Below are positions 36,349 through 45,931 of a stretch of DNA of 64,000 nt, piece by piece. The number at the start of each line of letters is the position of its first letter. Position 1 is the stretch's first letter. The DNA comes from an uncultured Oxalobacteraceae bacterium (GTDB taxonomy: Bacteria; Pseudomonadota; Gammaproteobacteria; Burkholderiales; Burkholderiaceae). Location: positions 14,792 to 78,791 of the forward strand of contig CAMLIL010000013.1 in assembly GCA_946480015.1 (NCBI GenBank). Direction: 5' to 3'. The notes under the pieces are model-generated. The model searched no databases, had not been told where the DNA came from, and was given only the letters and a program-made list of their open reading frames with translations. The position numbers and the translations under genes were made by a program.

Positions 36349-39060
36349 GTGAACCTTTCCCCGATCCCTCTCGCGGTGCGCAGCACCTGTCCTTATTGCG
36401 GCGTCGGCTGCGGAGTTTCGGCTACCCCGCAGGCTGACGGCACGGTCGCCATCGCCGGCGACACCGAGCATCCGGCCAACCGCGGCCGCCTGTGCGTCAA
36501 GGGTTCGGCATTGTCCGAAACGGTCGGCCTGGAGGGCCGCCTGCTGTATCCGCAATTGCGCGAAGACGGCCTGCTGCGGCGCGCGTCCTGGGACGAGGCG
36601 CTGGACAAGGTGGCCGGCAAATTCAAGTCCATCATCGCCGAGCATGGCCCGGACGCGGTGGCGCTGTACGTGTCGGGCCAGCTCCTGACCGAAGACTACT
36701 ACGTTGCCAACAAGCTGATGAAAGGCTACGTGGGCAGCGCCAATATCGACACCAATTCGCGCCTGTGCATGTCGTCGGCGGTGGCCGGCCACAAGCGCGC
36801 CTTCGGCGGCGACCTGGTGCCGGGCTGCTACGAAGACTTCGAACTGGCCGACATGATCGTGCTGGTCGGCTCGAACACCGCGTGGTGCCATCCGATCCTG
36901 TTCCAGCGCATCACGCGCCTGAAGGAAGCGCGCCCGGAAGTGAAGATCGTGGTGATCGATCCGCGCCGCACCGCCACCTGCGAGCTGGCCGACCTGCACC
37001 TGCCGGTCAAGCCGGGCACCGACGTGTGGCTGTTCAACGGCCTGCTGCAGTACCTGGCGCAGAACGGCGTGCGCGACGAGCGGTTCGTGGCGGCCCACAC
37101 CGGCGGTCTGGACGAGGCCCTGGCGGCAGCGGCCGGCAGCGCCGACCTGGCCTCGGTGGCGCGCCAGTGCAAGCTCGATCCGAACGACCTGCTGGACTTC
37201 TACCGCTCGTTCGCCGCCACCGGCAAGGTGATCACGGCGTTTTCGATGGGCGTGAACCAGTCGTCGTCCGGTACCGACAAGGTCAACAGCATCATCAACT
37301 GCCATCTGCTGACCGGCCGCATCGGCCAGGCCGGCATGGGTCCGTTTTCGATTACCGGCCAGCCGAACGCCATGGGCGGGCGCGAAGTGGGCGGCCTGGC
37401 CAATATGCTGGCCGCGCACATGGACGTGCTCAATCCGGCCCACCGCGAGCTGGTGCAAACGTTCTGGGATTCGCCGGCCATCGCCAGCAGCATGGGCCTG
37501 AAGGCGGTCGACCTGTTCCAGGCGATCGAAGCGGGCAAGGTCAAGGCGGTGTGGGTCATGGCCACCAATCCGATGGTCAGCCTGCCGGACGCCAATCAGA
37601 TTCAGCGCGCGCTGGAGCAGTGCGAGCTGGTGGTGGTGTCCGAGATTAACCAGGAAACCGATACCAATACCTATGCCGACGTGCTGCTGCCGGCGCTGGG
37701 CTGGGGCGAGAAGGACGGCACGGTCACCAATTCGGAGCGCCGCGTGTCGCGTCAGCGCGCCTTCCTGCCGGCGCCTGGCGAAGCCCGCGCCGACTGGCGC
37801 ATCATGTGCGATGTGGCCAGGCGGATGGGCTTTTCCGGGTTCGAGTTCACGTCGGCGGCGGAGATTTTCGACGAACATGCGCGCCTGTCGGGCTTTCGCA
37901 ACGAGGCCGGGCCTTTGTACCGCGGTTTCGATATTTCGGCCATGACCGGCATGACGGCGCGCGAGTACGACCAGTTCGAACCGGTGCAGTGGCCGGTCCG
38001 GCGCAATGCGGACGGCAGCTTTGCCGGCACCGCGCGCCTGTTCGCCGATGGCCGTTTCGCCCATCTGGACGGCAAGGCGAAGTTCGTGGCCACCACGCCG
38101 CGCGCGCCGGCCAACAAGACCGATTCCGAGTATCCGCTGGTGCTCAATACCGGGCGGGTGCGCGACCAGTGGCATACCATGTCGCGCACCGGCAAATCGC
38201 CGCGCCTGGCCGATCACGTGGCCGAGTCGTTCATCGACCTGCATCCGCAGGATGCGCTGCTGTGCGGCGTGCGCGAGGGCGAGCTGGCGCGGGTGTCGAG
38301 CCAGTGGGGCGCGATGGTGGCGCGGGTGCAGCACAGCGGCGGCATTGCACGCGGCGGGGTGTTCATTCCGATCCACTGGAACGGCCAGACGGCGTCGGAC
38401 GCGCGCGTGGGCACGGTCGTCAATCCGGCGGTCGATCCGGTGTCGGGCGAGCCCGAGTTCAAGCACACGCCGGTGATCGTCGAGCGCTTCGGGGTGAGCT
38501 GGCACGCCTTCGTGCTGTCGCGTACCGAGCTGGCTCTGGACGAGGTGGCGCACTGGACGCGCGTGCAGGGGCGCGGTTTTGCGCGCTATGAGATGGCTGG
38601 CCGCAGCCAGGTGAAAGACAAGGCGGCGTGGGCGCGCGCGTTACTGAAGGTCGATGCCGACGATGCCGACTGGCTGGAGTATGAGGACAGCAGCGAAGGC
38701 GTGTACCGCGCCGTGCACGTGGTGGGCGACAGCATCGAGCAGTGCGTGTTCATCTCGCCGCGTCCGGATCTGCCTTCGCGCGCCTGGCTGGCCAGTCTGT
38801 TTTCGAACGAGTCGCTCAGCCTGGCCGACCGGGCCGGCCTGCTGGCCGGGCAGTCGCTGGGCAAGCGCGAAGATACCGGACCGACCGTGTGTTCGTGCTT
38901 CGGGGTGGGACGCAATACCATCTGCAATGCGATCCGCACGCAGGATCTGAAGACCGTGGCCGAAGTGACCGCCTGCGTCAAGGCCGGCGGCAACTGCGGT
39001 TCGTGCGTCCCGGAGATCAAGCAGATCCTGATCGAGACGCGCGCGCGCGAAGCGGCGTAG
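36349..39060 (+). CDS. nasA: Assimilatory nitrate reductase, molybdenum catalytic subunit
   Basis: 903 residues. N-terminal [4Fe-4S] cluster from Cys14, Cys17, Cys21 (CPYCGVGC) and Cys49; molybdenum ligand Cys140 (NSRLCMSSAV); molybdopterin-guanine-dinucleotide domains; C-terminal BFD-type [2Fe-2S] domain with Cys848, Cys850, Cys883 and Cys886 (CSCFG; NCGSC). Reduces nitrate to nitrite in the cytoplasm; no Tat signal, as expected for the assimilatory type. The extra C-terminal cluster is known in Klebsiella NasA and its kin and probably receives electrons from the FAD protein just upstream. Last gene of the operon. Confidence 0.94.
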   Translation: MNLSPIPLAVRSTCPYCGVGCGVSATPQADGTVAIAGDTEHPANRGRLCVKGSALSETVGLEGRLLYPQLREDGLLRRASWDEALDKVAGKFKSIIAEHGPDAVALYVSGQLLTEDYYVANKLMKGYVGSANIDTNSRLCMSSAVAGHKRAFGGDLVPGCYEDFELADMIVLVGSNTAWCHPILFQRITRLKEARPEVKIVVIDPRRTATCELADLHLPVKPGTDVWLFNGLLQYLAQNGVRDERFVAAHTGGLDEALAAAAGSADLASVARQCKLDPNDLLDFYRSFAATGKVITAFSMGVNQSSSGTDKVNSIINCHLLTGRIGQAGMGPFSITGQPNAMGGREVGGLANMLAAHMDVLNPAHRELVQTFWDSPAIASSMGLKAVDLFQAIEAGKVKAVWVMATNPMVSLPDANQIQRALEQCELVVVSEINQETDTNTYADVLLPALGWGEKDGTVTNSERRVSRQRAFLPAPGEARADWRIMCDVARRMGFSGFEFTSAAEIFDEHARLSGFRNEAGPLYRGFDISAMTGMTAREYDQFEPVQWPVRRNADGSFAGTARLFADGRFAHLDGKAKFVATTPRAPANKTDSEYPLVLNTGRVRDQWHTMSRTGKSPRLADHVAESFIDLHPQDALLCGVREGELARVSSQWGAMVARVQHSGGIARGGVFIPIHWNGQTASDARVGTVVNPAVDPVSGEPEFKHTPVIVERFGVSWHAFVLSRTELALDEVAHWTRVQGRGFARYEMAGRSQVKDKAAWARALLKVDADDADWLEYEDSSEGVYRAVHVVGDSIEQCVFISPRPDLPSRAWLASLFSNESLSLADRAGLLAGQSLGKREDTGPTVCSCFGVGRNTICNAIRTQDLKTVAEVTACVKAGGNCGSCVPEIKQILIETRAREAA

Positions 39061-39121
39061 CCGTAGGCGCAACGGGGCCGATGCGGTATGATCGGCCACC
39101 TTCGCTTTCTACCCGCTCCAC

Positions 39122-39553
39122 ATGCGTTTATCGTCCGTGTTCCATGGCGCCATGCTGGCGCTGGCCTGTGGCGGGGCCGCCGCCCAGGCCTTCGATACTT
39201 CCCTGTTGGCCGGCCAGTGGGCCGAGAGCGTGAACAACCGGTTCGGCTGCCGCGCCGACAATGTCCATCACCGCTTCGCGCTCAGCGCGGACCGCAAGCA
39301 CCTCAGCTTTCAACTCGACCGCAGCTGGAAAATCGGTACCGGCCAGCAGGTGCGCGAGTACGGCGCGCAGGTGGTGCGCGAGACCGCGACCATGCTGGTC
39401 ATCCGCTACGATGACGCATTGACCGGCATTCCTGCCGGGATGCGCGAGTGGGAATTGCTGTTCATCGGGCCGGGAACCTACCGCTGGCGCGCGACGTTCT
39501 GGCGCCAGGGCGAGTACAACGACGTCATCGGCGTGAAGTGCGCGCCCGACTGA
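39122..39553 (+). CDS. Small secreted protein of unknown function
   Basis: 143 residues. A signal peptide (MRLSSVFHGAMLALACGGA, cleavage near AQA) then a beta-rich domain with two cysteines (FGCRADN near the start and VKCAPD at the very end) that could form a disulfide. Phrase LLAGQWAES resembles lipocalin-like or DUF-type starting strands but no family is recognised. Follows the nitrate operon by 61 bases and has its own possible -10 (TATGAT) in between. Periplasmic location inferred. Confidence 0.65.
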   Translation: MRLSSVFHGAMLALACGGAAAQAFDTSLLAGQWAESVNNRFGCRADNVHHRFALSADRKHLSFQLDRSWKIGTGQQVREYGAQVVRETATMLVIRYDDALTGIPAGMREWELLFIGPGTYRWRATFWRQGEYNDVIGVKCAPD

Positions 39554-39577
39554 TCCGGCCGCGCGCGGCCGCGCCGT

Positions 39578-39919
39578 TCAGACTTTTTTGACGAACCCGG
39601 TCTTCAGGCTCATGGCGCCGAAGCCGTCGATCTTGCAGTCGATGTCGTGGTCGCTGTCGACCAGGCGGATGTTCTTGACCTTGGTACCCATCTTGACGGT
39701 GCCGCCGCCGCCCTTCAGTTTCAAGTCCTTAATCACCGTCACGGTATCGCCGTCCTGCAACAGGTTTCCCGCGCTGTCGCGGTAGACGCGCGCGCCTTCC
39801 TCGGCAACGGCATCGTCGCCGGTCCGCCATTCGTGCGCGCACTCCGGGCATACCAGCAAGCCGCCGTCTTCATAGGTGAACGCCGAATTGCAGGCGGGGC
39901 AGGGAGGCAGTGCGCTCAT
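39578..39919 (-). CDS. yjdM: PhnA/YjdM zinc-ribbon protein
   Basis: 113 residues. N-terminal zinc ribbon with CPACNS and CPECAHEW, then the PhnA core [40 protein letters not shown] and [14 protein letters not shown]. Same length and order as E. coli YjdM. Once named for phosphonate use, but that role is not supported; function unknown. The start at 39919 matches the family; an ATG at 39931 in frame is an alternative. A 16-base perfect palindrome (39556-39571) lies between its end and the converging neighbour. Confidence 0.88.
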   Translation of the reverse strand: MSALPPCPACNSAFTYEDGGLLVCPECAHEWRTGDDAVAEEGARVYRDSAGNLLQDGDTVTVIKDLKLKGGGGTVKMGTKVKNIRLVDSDHDIDCKIDGFGAMSLKTGFVKKV

Positions 39920-40113
39920 GCTTGTATCCATCACGATGTTGGCTGAAAGGCCAGCAGTATAACAGGCGGGCGATGGTGGTTGCGGCAGAGCATTCTTTCT
40001 TCCCGCAAACAGAAGTGGAAAGGCGGCTTTATTTGTTAGTTTGAAAATTGTCCTATGGGAACATAATTATTCCAACAACTCATCTACCACCATCTTGCAT
40101 TAAGGAGTACGAA

Positions 40114-40911
40114 ATGGAGCATGTTTCCCTGTCCGATACCGCCGAGCGCCTTATGGCCCATGTTGCCGCGATCACTCCCGAGGCTGCCGACGCCGGACCG
40201 GTTGAACGGCTGCCGTTCACGATCCGGCGCGTCTCCACCGAGGCCGACATGCTCAAGGCGGTCAAAGTGCGGCATGCGGCCTATGCGCGCCATGTCCCGG
40301 CGTTTGCGCAAACGCTGACCGTGCCGGAAGAAGCCGATTACGACAGCGACGTGGTGGTGCTGTTGGCGGAATCGAAACTGGACGGTTCGCCGCTGGGCAG
40401 CACGCGCATCCAGACCAACCTGCTGCAGCCGCTGCATCTGGAGGAATCGGTGGCGCTGCCGCTGTGGCTGCAGACCCGCCGCCTGGCCGAAGTGACCCGC
40501 CTGGGCGTGGGCGAGGGCCGCGTCGGTCACCTGGTCAAGACTGCCCTGATCAAGGCGTGCTTTTCGTATTGCGAGGAAAACGGCATCGAGTACGCGGTGG
40601 TGACGGGCCGCGCACCGATCGACCGCCAGTACGAGCAGCTGTTGTTTACCGATGTCTTCGCCAACAAGGCATTCATTCCACTGCGCCACGTCGGCAACCT
40701 GCCGCACCGGGTCATGGCGTTCGACATCCGCACCGGCGAGGAGCGCTGGGAAGCGGCCAAGCATCCCTTGCTGGGATTTTTCCGGCACACGCGCCATCCC
40801 GATATCGATATCACAACCCGCCATACGGTACAAATTCCGTCTAAAAATGCCGGTTTGGCCGCCCCGGCGGTGGTTTCCGGACAGGGCTTTTACAAAATGG
40901 CTACAGTTTGA
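40114..40911 (+). CDS. FeeM-like N-acyl amino acid synthase/acyltransferase
   Basis: 265 residues. GNAT-fold protein with the pattern of FeeM and acyl-homoserine-lactone synthase-like enzymes: VRHAAYARHVP near 55, DSDVVVLLAE, STRIQTN, and LAEVTRLGVGEG with the catalytic-type Glu. FeeM links acyl chains from acyl carrier protein to amino acids. No signal peptide. AAGGAG before the ATG at 40114; the frame is open to 40048. The next gene on the same strand, 108 bases on, is a membrane GGDEF/EAL protein. Product and substrate not decidable. Confidence 0.7.
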   Translation: MEHVSLSDTAERLMAHVAAITPEAADAGPVERLPFTIRRVSTEADMLKAVKVRHAAYARHVPAFAQTLTVPEEADYDSDVVVLLAESKLDGSPLGSTRIQTNLLQPLHLEESVALPLWLQTRRLAEVTRLGVGEGRVGHLVKTALIKACFSYCEENGIEYAVVTGRAPIDRQYEQLLFTDVFANKAFIPLRHVGNLPHRVMAFDIRTGEERWEAAKHPLLGFFRHTRHPDIDITTRHTVQIPSKNAGLAAPAVVSGQGFYKMATV

Positions 40912-41019
40912 TCAAATATTGCATGACGGCATCATTGTAAAACTGTATCCTTGCCGGATTGCCCCGTCCATTGCGCATACAATGGATGGATCCGTTTGAC
41001 CCCGCTGCCGGATACCGTT

Positions 41020-43995
41020 ATGTCACAGCCGCTGTCTACGTCGCGCTTGCCGCCGCCGGGACGCGCCCACCGCGCCCTCGAGGCCACTCTACGCCTGCTG
41101 TCTTTTTACGGCGTGCCTGTGGTTATCGCCTTGGTATCGCTGGTGGCCCTGGCGGTCTGGAACGATCCTTACGTCGCCAATGGCGAGCGCCAGATGCTGC
41201 TGCATGTGCAGCCCGAAGGGGAACAGGCCCTGACGCCGGAGCAGGCGCGCACCCTGCTGACCCGGGTCCGCCCGGTCACGGTGTACGATACCAAACTCAA
41301 AAGCGAGCCGATCTGGTTCAGTTTTTCCTCGCGCGGCGATGCGGATAATAGTGTCACCGTGGAATTTCCCTCGCGCCACGCTCTGGAACTGAGCTGCTGG
41401 GATGCCGCCAGCTTGCAACTGTTGGGCAGCTCCTCGCGCAGCGGGTCGGAAGGTGCGCTGGCGCCGCTCAAGGCCGGCTTTGCGCTCCAACTCGAACGCC
41501 AGGGGCCGGAAAACGTGCTGTGCCGGGGCAGCTTTGCCGGTCCTGCCCGCCTGAGCGCTCTGCAATGGCCGGCTGACCAGCTTGAACTGTCTGTTCAGCA
41601 ATTTCATCGCAAGTCCGGGCTGCTGGACGGCGGCATGGTGGTGCTGGCCTTGTTCGTGCTGGTGACGGCGGTGATCAATCGCCAGCCGCTGTACGTGCTG
41701 TTTGCCGGCTGGCTGATCATGAATCTGCGCATTGGCGCGCTGTCGGCCGGCTGGGATATCCAGTGGCTGGGGCAGGCGGTGCCGGAACGCTGGCTGCTGC
41801 TGAGCCGTTCGGTGACCATCGCCCTGGCCAGCATTACCACCTTGACCTTGTACCTGACCTTGTTCCGCGAGGAGCTGGCCAGGACACGCTACCGGATTCC
41901 CCTGCGTATTTGCGAATGGCTGTGCCTGCCATTGCTGGTGGCGGCCGTGGTGCTGCCGTACAACGTGTTCCTGCCCTTGATGTGGCCGATGGCAGGCGGA
42001 GCGCTGGTGCTGATGACCTTGGGCTTGATCAGCATTATCTTTCAGTCCAATAACCGGGTGGCGTTCTGGTTTGCCGCCTCGTTCGGCGTCACCTTCGTGT
42101 CCGGGCTGTCGGAAGTGATCGCGGCGGCGCTGGGCATCCGCGAATTGATGGGTTTAATCAACAGCGTCACGGCGGCGCTCGCATCCAGCCTGCTGGCAGC
42201 CTTGGCCGTGGCCGAGCAGATGCGCCTGGAAACCCAGCAGCGCATCGCTGCCCAGGCGGAACTGCAGCACGCTTACGAGGCGATGCCGGTCGGCCTGTTT
42301 ACCCTGGATGTGTACGGCCACTTTATCAGTGCTAACCCCGCCCTGCGCAAAATGCTGGGCACCGGTGAAATCGTTGCCGGGCGCACGCGCTGGAAACAGT
42401 TTTTCGCGGAAGGCGTGTGGAGCCAGTTGCACGAACTGGTGCATTCGGTCACCGACGCCGAGCTCGACATCGAGAACCGCGACGGGTCGCGCCGCTTCCT
42501 GGTGCGGGCCACCTTGGCGCGCGGCAGGATCGAAGGGGTGCTGCAGGATACGACCGAGCAGGCCAAGGCGACCGAGCAGCTGCGCTTCATGGCCAATAAC
42601 GATCCGCTGACCAAGGTGTTCAACCGGCGCGGCATCGAACGCATGTTCCAGCAGGCGGCCGGTCCGCTGGCCTTGGGCAAGCCGCTGGCGCTGGCCTATC
42701 TGGACTTGGACCGCTTCAAACTGATCAACGACCTGTTCGGCCACAGTGCCGGGGACGAGGTGCTCAAGCAGGTGTGCGAGCGCATCGGCATGATGCTGGC
42801 CGGCGGCCAGCAGGTGGGCCGCGTGGGCGGCGACGAATTTGTGATCGTCATGCCCGATACCACCATCGCCCTGGCCACCCTGATTTGCCGCGGTATCGTC
42901 GAACGCATCAGCTCCACGCCGTACCGGGTTGGCGACAAGGCCTTCCACGTGCGCGGCTCGATCGGCTTGATCGAAGTGAGCAGCGGCATGCCGATGAAGG
43001 ATGCAATCTCGACCGCAGACCGTGCTTGCCGTGAGGCCAAGGATGGCAAGCATGAAGGGCTGGTGGTCTACGGCCGTGAGTCGTCGGCCTTCCTGGAACG
43101 CGAAGCCGAACTCAATCTGGTGGAAATGCTGTCGGGTAATGACGCCACTTCCAGCATGTTTATCGAAATGCAGCCGATCATGTCATTGAAGGCGCCGACC
43201 GAGTCGCTCAATTTCGAAGTGCTGCTGCGTATGCGCGAGGCCAACGGACGCGTGCTGCCGGCCGGGCCGATCATCGCGGCGGCGGAAAAGAGCGGCCGCG
43301 CCGGCGTGATCGACCGCTGGGTGCTGGGCACGACACTGGCGTGGATCGACAAGCACGCGGCGCGCCTGGGCAATACGCAATTTGTGTGCATGAATCTTTC
43401 CGGCGCGTCCCTGAATGACGAGCGCTTTGTGCAGGACACCATCGACATCCTGAAGCGCCATGTGCATGTGGCCAGTCGTCTGTGCATGGAAATTACCGAA
43501 AGCGTGGCCCTGCACGATCTGGACAACACGCGCCGCTTCATCGACCAGGTACGCAATTTCGGCGTGAAGGTGGCGCTGGACGATTTCGGTGCGGGGTATA
43601 CCTCTTTCTCGTATCTGAAAGAATTGCCGGCCGATGTGTTGAAGATCGATGGCAATTTCATCGTCAACATCAACGCCCACCCGGCCAACGTGGCCATCGT
43701 GGAAGCGATCGTCAGCCTGGCGGTCAATCTGGGCATGAAGACCATCGCCGAATGGGCGGAAGACACGGCGACGGTGCAGACCCTGGCCGAAATCGGGGTG
43801 GACTATGTGCAGGGCTGGGCCGTGGCGCGCTCGATGGCGCCGGAGAAGCTGCTCACCGCTACCTCCTCGGCAGGTTTCATCCAGAACGAAGAGCTGACGC
43901 AGTTGGTGCGTACGCTGGGGGCGAAAGCCGCCGGTGGAGAGCTGCCGTCGGGCATGGAAGCATTCGGGCCGGTGCGCCTGCACGATCTGCACTAA
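41020..43995 (+). CDS. Membrane 7TM-PAS-GGDEF-EAL cyclic-di-GMP protein
   Basis: 991 residues. One N-terminal helix (about 30-50), a periplasmic domain (about 50-205), seven membrane helices (about 215-410; 7TMR-DISM-like), a PAS domain (about 430-540), a diguanylate cyclase domain with intact GGDEF (603-607), and a phosphodiesterase domain in which EAL reads EVL (733-735) while later motifs (NLSGASL, EITES, DDFGAGYTSFSYL) are conserved. The EVL change may lower or keep phosphodiesterase activity; the cyclase looks intact. Senses an outer signal and adjusts cyclic di-GMP. Start at 41020 is the first Met before the anchor; no strong ribosome site. Confidence 0.88.
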   Translation: MSQPLSTSRLPPPGRAHRALEATLRLLSFYGVPVVIALVSLVALAVWNDPYVANGERQMLLHVQPEGEQALTPEQARTLLTRVRPVTVYDTKLKSEPIWFSFSSRGDADNSVTVEFPSRHALELSCWDAASLQLLGSSSRSGSEGALAPLKAGFALQLERQGPENVLCRGSFAGPARLSALQWPADQLELSVQQFHRKSGLLDGGMVVLALFVLVTAVINRQPLYVLFAGWLIMNLRIGALSAGWDIQWLGQAVPERWLLLSRSVTIALASITTLTLYLTLFREELARTRYRIPLRICEWLCLPLLVAAVVLPYNVFLPLMWPMAGGALVLMTLGLISIIFQSNNRVAFWFAASFGVTFVSGLSEVIAAALGIRELMGLINSVTAALASSLLAALAVAEQMRLETQQRIAAQAELQHAYEAMPVGLFTLDVYGHFISANPALRKMLGTGEIVAGRTRWKQFFAEGVWSQLHELVHSVTDAELDIENRDGSRRFLVRATLARGRIEGVLQDTTEQAKATEQLRFMANNDPLTKVFNRRGIERMFQQAAGPLALGKPLALAYLDLDRFKLINDLFGHSAGDEVLKQVCERIGMMLAGGQQVGRVGGDEFVIVMPDTTIALATLICRGIVERISSTPYRVGDKAFHVRGSIGLIEVSSGMPMKDAISTADRACREAKDGKHEGLVVYGRESSAFLEREAELNLVEMLSGNDATSSMFIEMQPIMSLKAPTESLNFEVLLRMREANGRVLPAGPIIAAAEKSGRAGVIDRWVLGTTLAWIDKHAARLGNTQFVCMNLSGASLNDERFVQDTIDILKRHVHVASRLCMEITESVALHDLDNTRRFIDQVRNFGVKVALDDFGAGYTSFSYLKELPADVLKIDGNFIVNINAHPANVAIVEAIVSLAVNLGMKTIAEWAEDTATVQTLAEIGVDYVQGWAVARSMAPEKLLTATSSAGFIQNEELTQLVRTLGAKAAGGELPSGMEAFGPVRLHDLH

Positions 43996-44130
43996 GGGAC
44001 TCCTGGGCCGGGCACTGCATCGCCAAGCGGTGCCGCGCTGCCGGTCTTTGAGTCTGCGCGGTAACGGGGCGGGGTCGTGGATGAATGTTTGCTATTCTTG
44101 GGTCACGACATGTCGACCCGGGAGGCCACC

Positions 44131-44451
44131 ATGCAGCAAGCAATCATCAGGGTATTCGATGTCTTCGACTATGCCGAACGCGCGCGGGACGCTCTGCTGC
44201 ACGAAGGGTTCGAGCGCGAGTCGGTGGACTTGAGCGTGCGCGATGACGAAGCGGGACCAGTGCAGGGCAATTTCACCGTCGGCAATCTACCGATGCAATC
44301 GGCACAGCACACGTATGACCGCAACTATGCAAATTCCCGGCAGCGCGGGCATTGTGTGCTAACGGTGCAGGCGGCCGATTCGGCCATTGCGGCCAGCGCC
44401 GTGGCCATACTCGACCGGTGCGGCGGTCGCGACCCCGATGCCAGGCGTTAG
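44131..44451 (+). CDS. YflT-like small stress protein
   Basis: 106 residues. N-terminus IIRVFDVFDYAERARDALL followed by EGFERESVDLSVRDDEAG resembles the YflT/general-stress-17M type module, in which a regulator-like helix-strand unit senses unknown signals; the C-terminal VLTVQAADSAIAASAVAIL continues the ferredoxin-like fold. A GGGAGG site precedes the ATG. First of a row of stress-type genes (to about 49.1 kb). Function unknown; assignment tentative. Confidence 0.55.
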   Translation: MQQAIIRVFDVFDYAERARDALLHEGFERESVDLSVRDDEAGPVQGNFTVGNLPMQSAQHTYDRNYANSRQRGHCVLTVQAADSAIAASAVAILDRCGGRDPDARR

Positions 44452-44552
44452 CGGATGGTCTGGCTGTTGGTGCGTGTTCGTGCGGCCATTCCCTGAGCGG
44501 GCAGCGTTTGCAAGTGCCAGGGCATCCCCGGTAGCCACAAGGCAATATTCAC

Positions 44553-45923
44553 TCATACACCGGCCGGGTAAGTCTCGGGGGCGTCGCCTTCCGACGCAAG
44601 GCCGACCGGTTCGAGTGCCCGTACCGCCTCCGTCTCATCGATATGAATGACGGCATCGAACTGCGCGGGCAAGCATGCGTTGAAGTAATGGCTCTGACGC
44701 TCGGTATGCGGCAGATAGAGCACGCCGATCGCCCGTTCCAGCCGGCGTTTGCGCAGTGCGCTCAGTGCCCGGCTTTTCTCGCCCAGCGCAAGCAGAAAAC
44801 GCGGCATGCCGCTTTGGTGGAATAGGTCCTCATAGCTGCCGGGCAAGGCCGGAAGCACGCGCTTGCGTTCGCCCACACCATCCCATCGCGATGCGGCCGT
44901 GACCCAGCCGGTGTAGGTCGTCATCCCTAGCAGAAACGCCTGGTCGCCATAGCGTTCCCGTGCCAATTGCCCCACAGTCCATTCGCCGAGCTGACCGGTC
45001 TCGGTGGCCCGTGCGTCGCCGATATGGGAGTTGTGTTCCCATACGACGATTTTGGCTGGCTTTGCGTCGCGCGCGGACAAGTGCTGCGCCAGCGCTTCCA
45101 GCGTGTCGGCCATGTGCATGTCACGCAGATTCCATGAGGACACACGGCCGCGAAACATCGTGCGGTAGTACTCTTCCGCATTTTTGATCAGACGGGCGTT
45201 TTGCCGGGCGTAAAAGAATGCGTCGTCGGCATCGATGCCATCCTGGCCCATGTAATCGCGGGCGCGCTGTTGAAGATCCTGCAGTTGAGCGAGCACATCC
45301 TGTTCGCAGGATTCGGACATGCCGATGCCGGTGGCGTAGGCATAGTGTTGACTGTCTTCGCCGTAGTGGTCGAAGCAGGCATAGCGCGCCCGCGCTTCGC
45401 GCGCGGCCGCCGGGTCGACCTGGTCCAGATAGCGCAGAACTTCCTCGATGGAGGTGAACAGGCTGTACAGGTCCAGTCCGTAGAAGCCTGCTTTGGCGTC
45501 GGGTGCGCGCCCATCGTTGCAGGTGCGTAGCCAGGCGACCAGGTCGACGACATCCGTGTTACGCCACATCCAGTTTGGAAAGCGTTTGAATCCGTCCAGC
45601 GCGGCGGCGGCATCGGGGTCCTGGCTCTGCGCGCGCACATAGCGGTTCACGCGGTAGGCATCCGGCCAGTCTGCCTCGACCGCGACGGCGGCAAATCCCT
45701 TTTCCGCGATCAGGCGCCGGGTGATGCGCGCACGCTCGGCATAGAACTCGTGCGTGCCGTGGGTCGCCTCGCCCAGCAAGACATACGGGGCGTCACCGAT
45801 AAGCTCCAGCAGCGCATCGTAGTCCTCCGGGCCGCCATGCAGGGCTATGGGGCTTGGCAATTGCCGGGCCGGCAATGCCGTGCCGGCACTGGCGCTGCGA
45901 GTGGTGAACATGGCCTGTGCCAT
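44553..45923 (-). CDS. Erythromycin esterase family protein
   Basis: 456 residues. Family motifs: VLLGEATHGTHEFYAERA, VAVEADWPDAYRVNRYV, GFYGLDLYSLF and VVWEHNSHIGDARAT, with the paired Glu/His typical of the Ere fold. True erythromycin esterases open macrolide rings; most chromosomal members, often beside phosphoribosyltransferases as here, have unknown targets and should not be read as resistance genes. Eight bases after the SRPBCC gene on the same strand, so one operon: phosphoribosyltransferase, SRPBCC, esterase. Start at 45923 with AGGGA ahead. Confidence 0.85.
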   Translation of the reverse strand: MAQAMFTTRSASAGTALPARQLPSPIALHGGPEDYDALLELIGDAPYVLLGEATHGTHEFYAERARITRRLIAEKGFAAVAVEADWPDAYRVNRYVRAQSQDPDAAAALDGFKRFPNWMWRNTDVVDLVAWLRTCNDGRAPDAKAGFYGLDLYSLFTSIEEVLRYLDQVDPAAAREARARYACFDHYGEDSQHYAYATGIGMSESCEQDVLAQLQDLQQRARDYMGQDGIDADDAFFYARQNARLIKNAEEYYRTMFRGRVSSWNLRDMHMADTLEALAQHLSARDAKPAKIVVWEHNSHIGDARATETGQLGEWTVGQLARERYGDQAFLLGMTTYTGWVTAASRWDGVGERKRVLPALPGSYEDLFHQSGMPRFLLALGEKSRALSALRKRRLERAIGVLYLPHTERQSHYFNACLPAQFDAVIHIDETEAVRALEPVGLASEGDAPETYPAGV

Positions 45924-45931
45924 CCCATTCC

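Noticed and set aside
36343..38553. 736-codon minus-strand frame over the nitrate reductase gene
   Set aside because: Antisense shadow of G+C-rich codon use.
39556..39571. 16-base perfect palindrome CGGCCGCGCGCGGCCG as a terminator
   Set aside because: Lies between converging genes but has no loop or T run; simple G+C sequence may explain it.
44553..45923. Macrolide resistance gene
   Set aside because: Only the fold of the erythromycin esterase family is supported; context is general stress, so a resistance role is not claimed.
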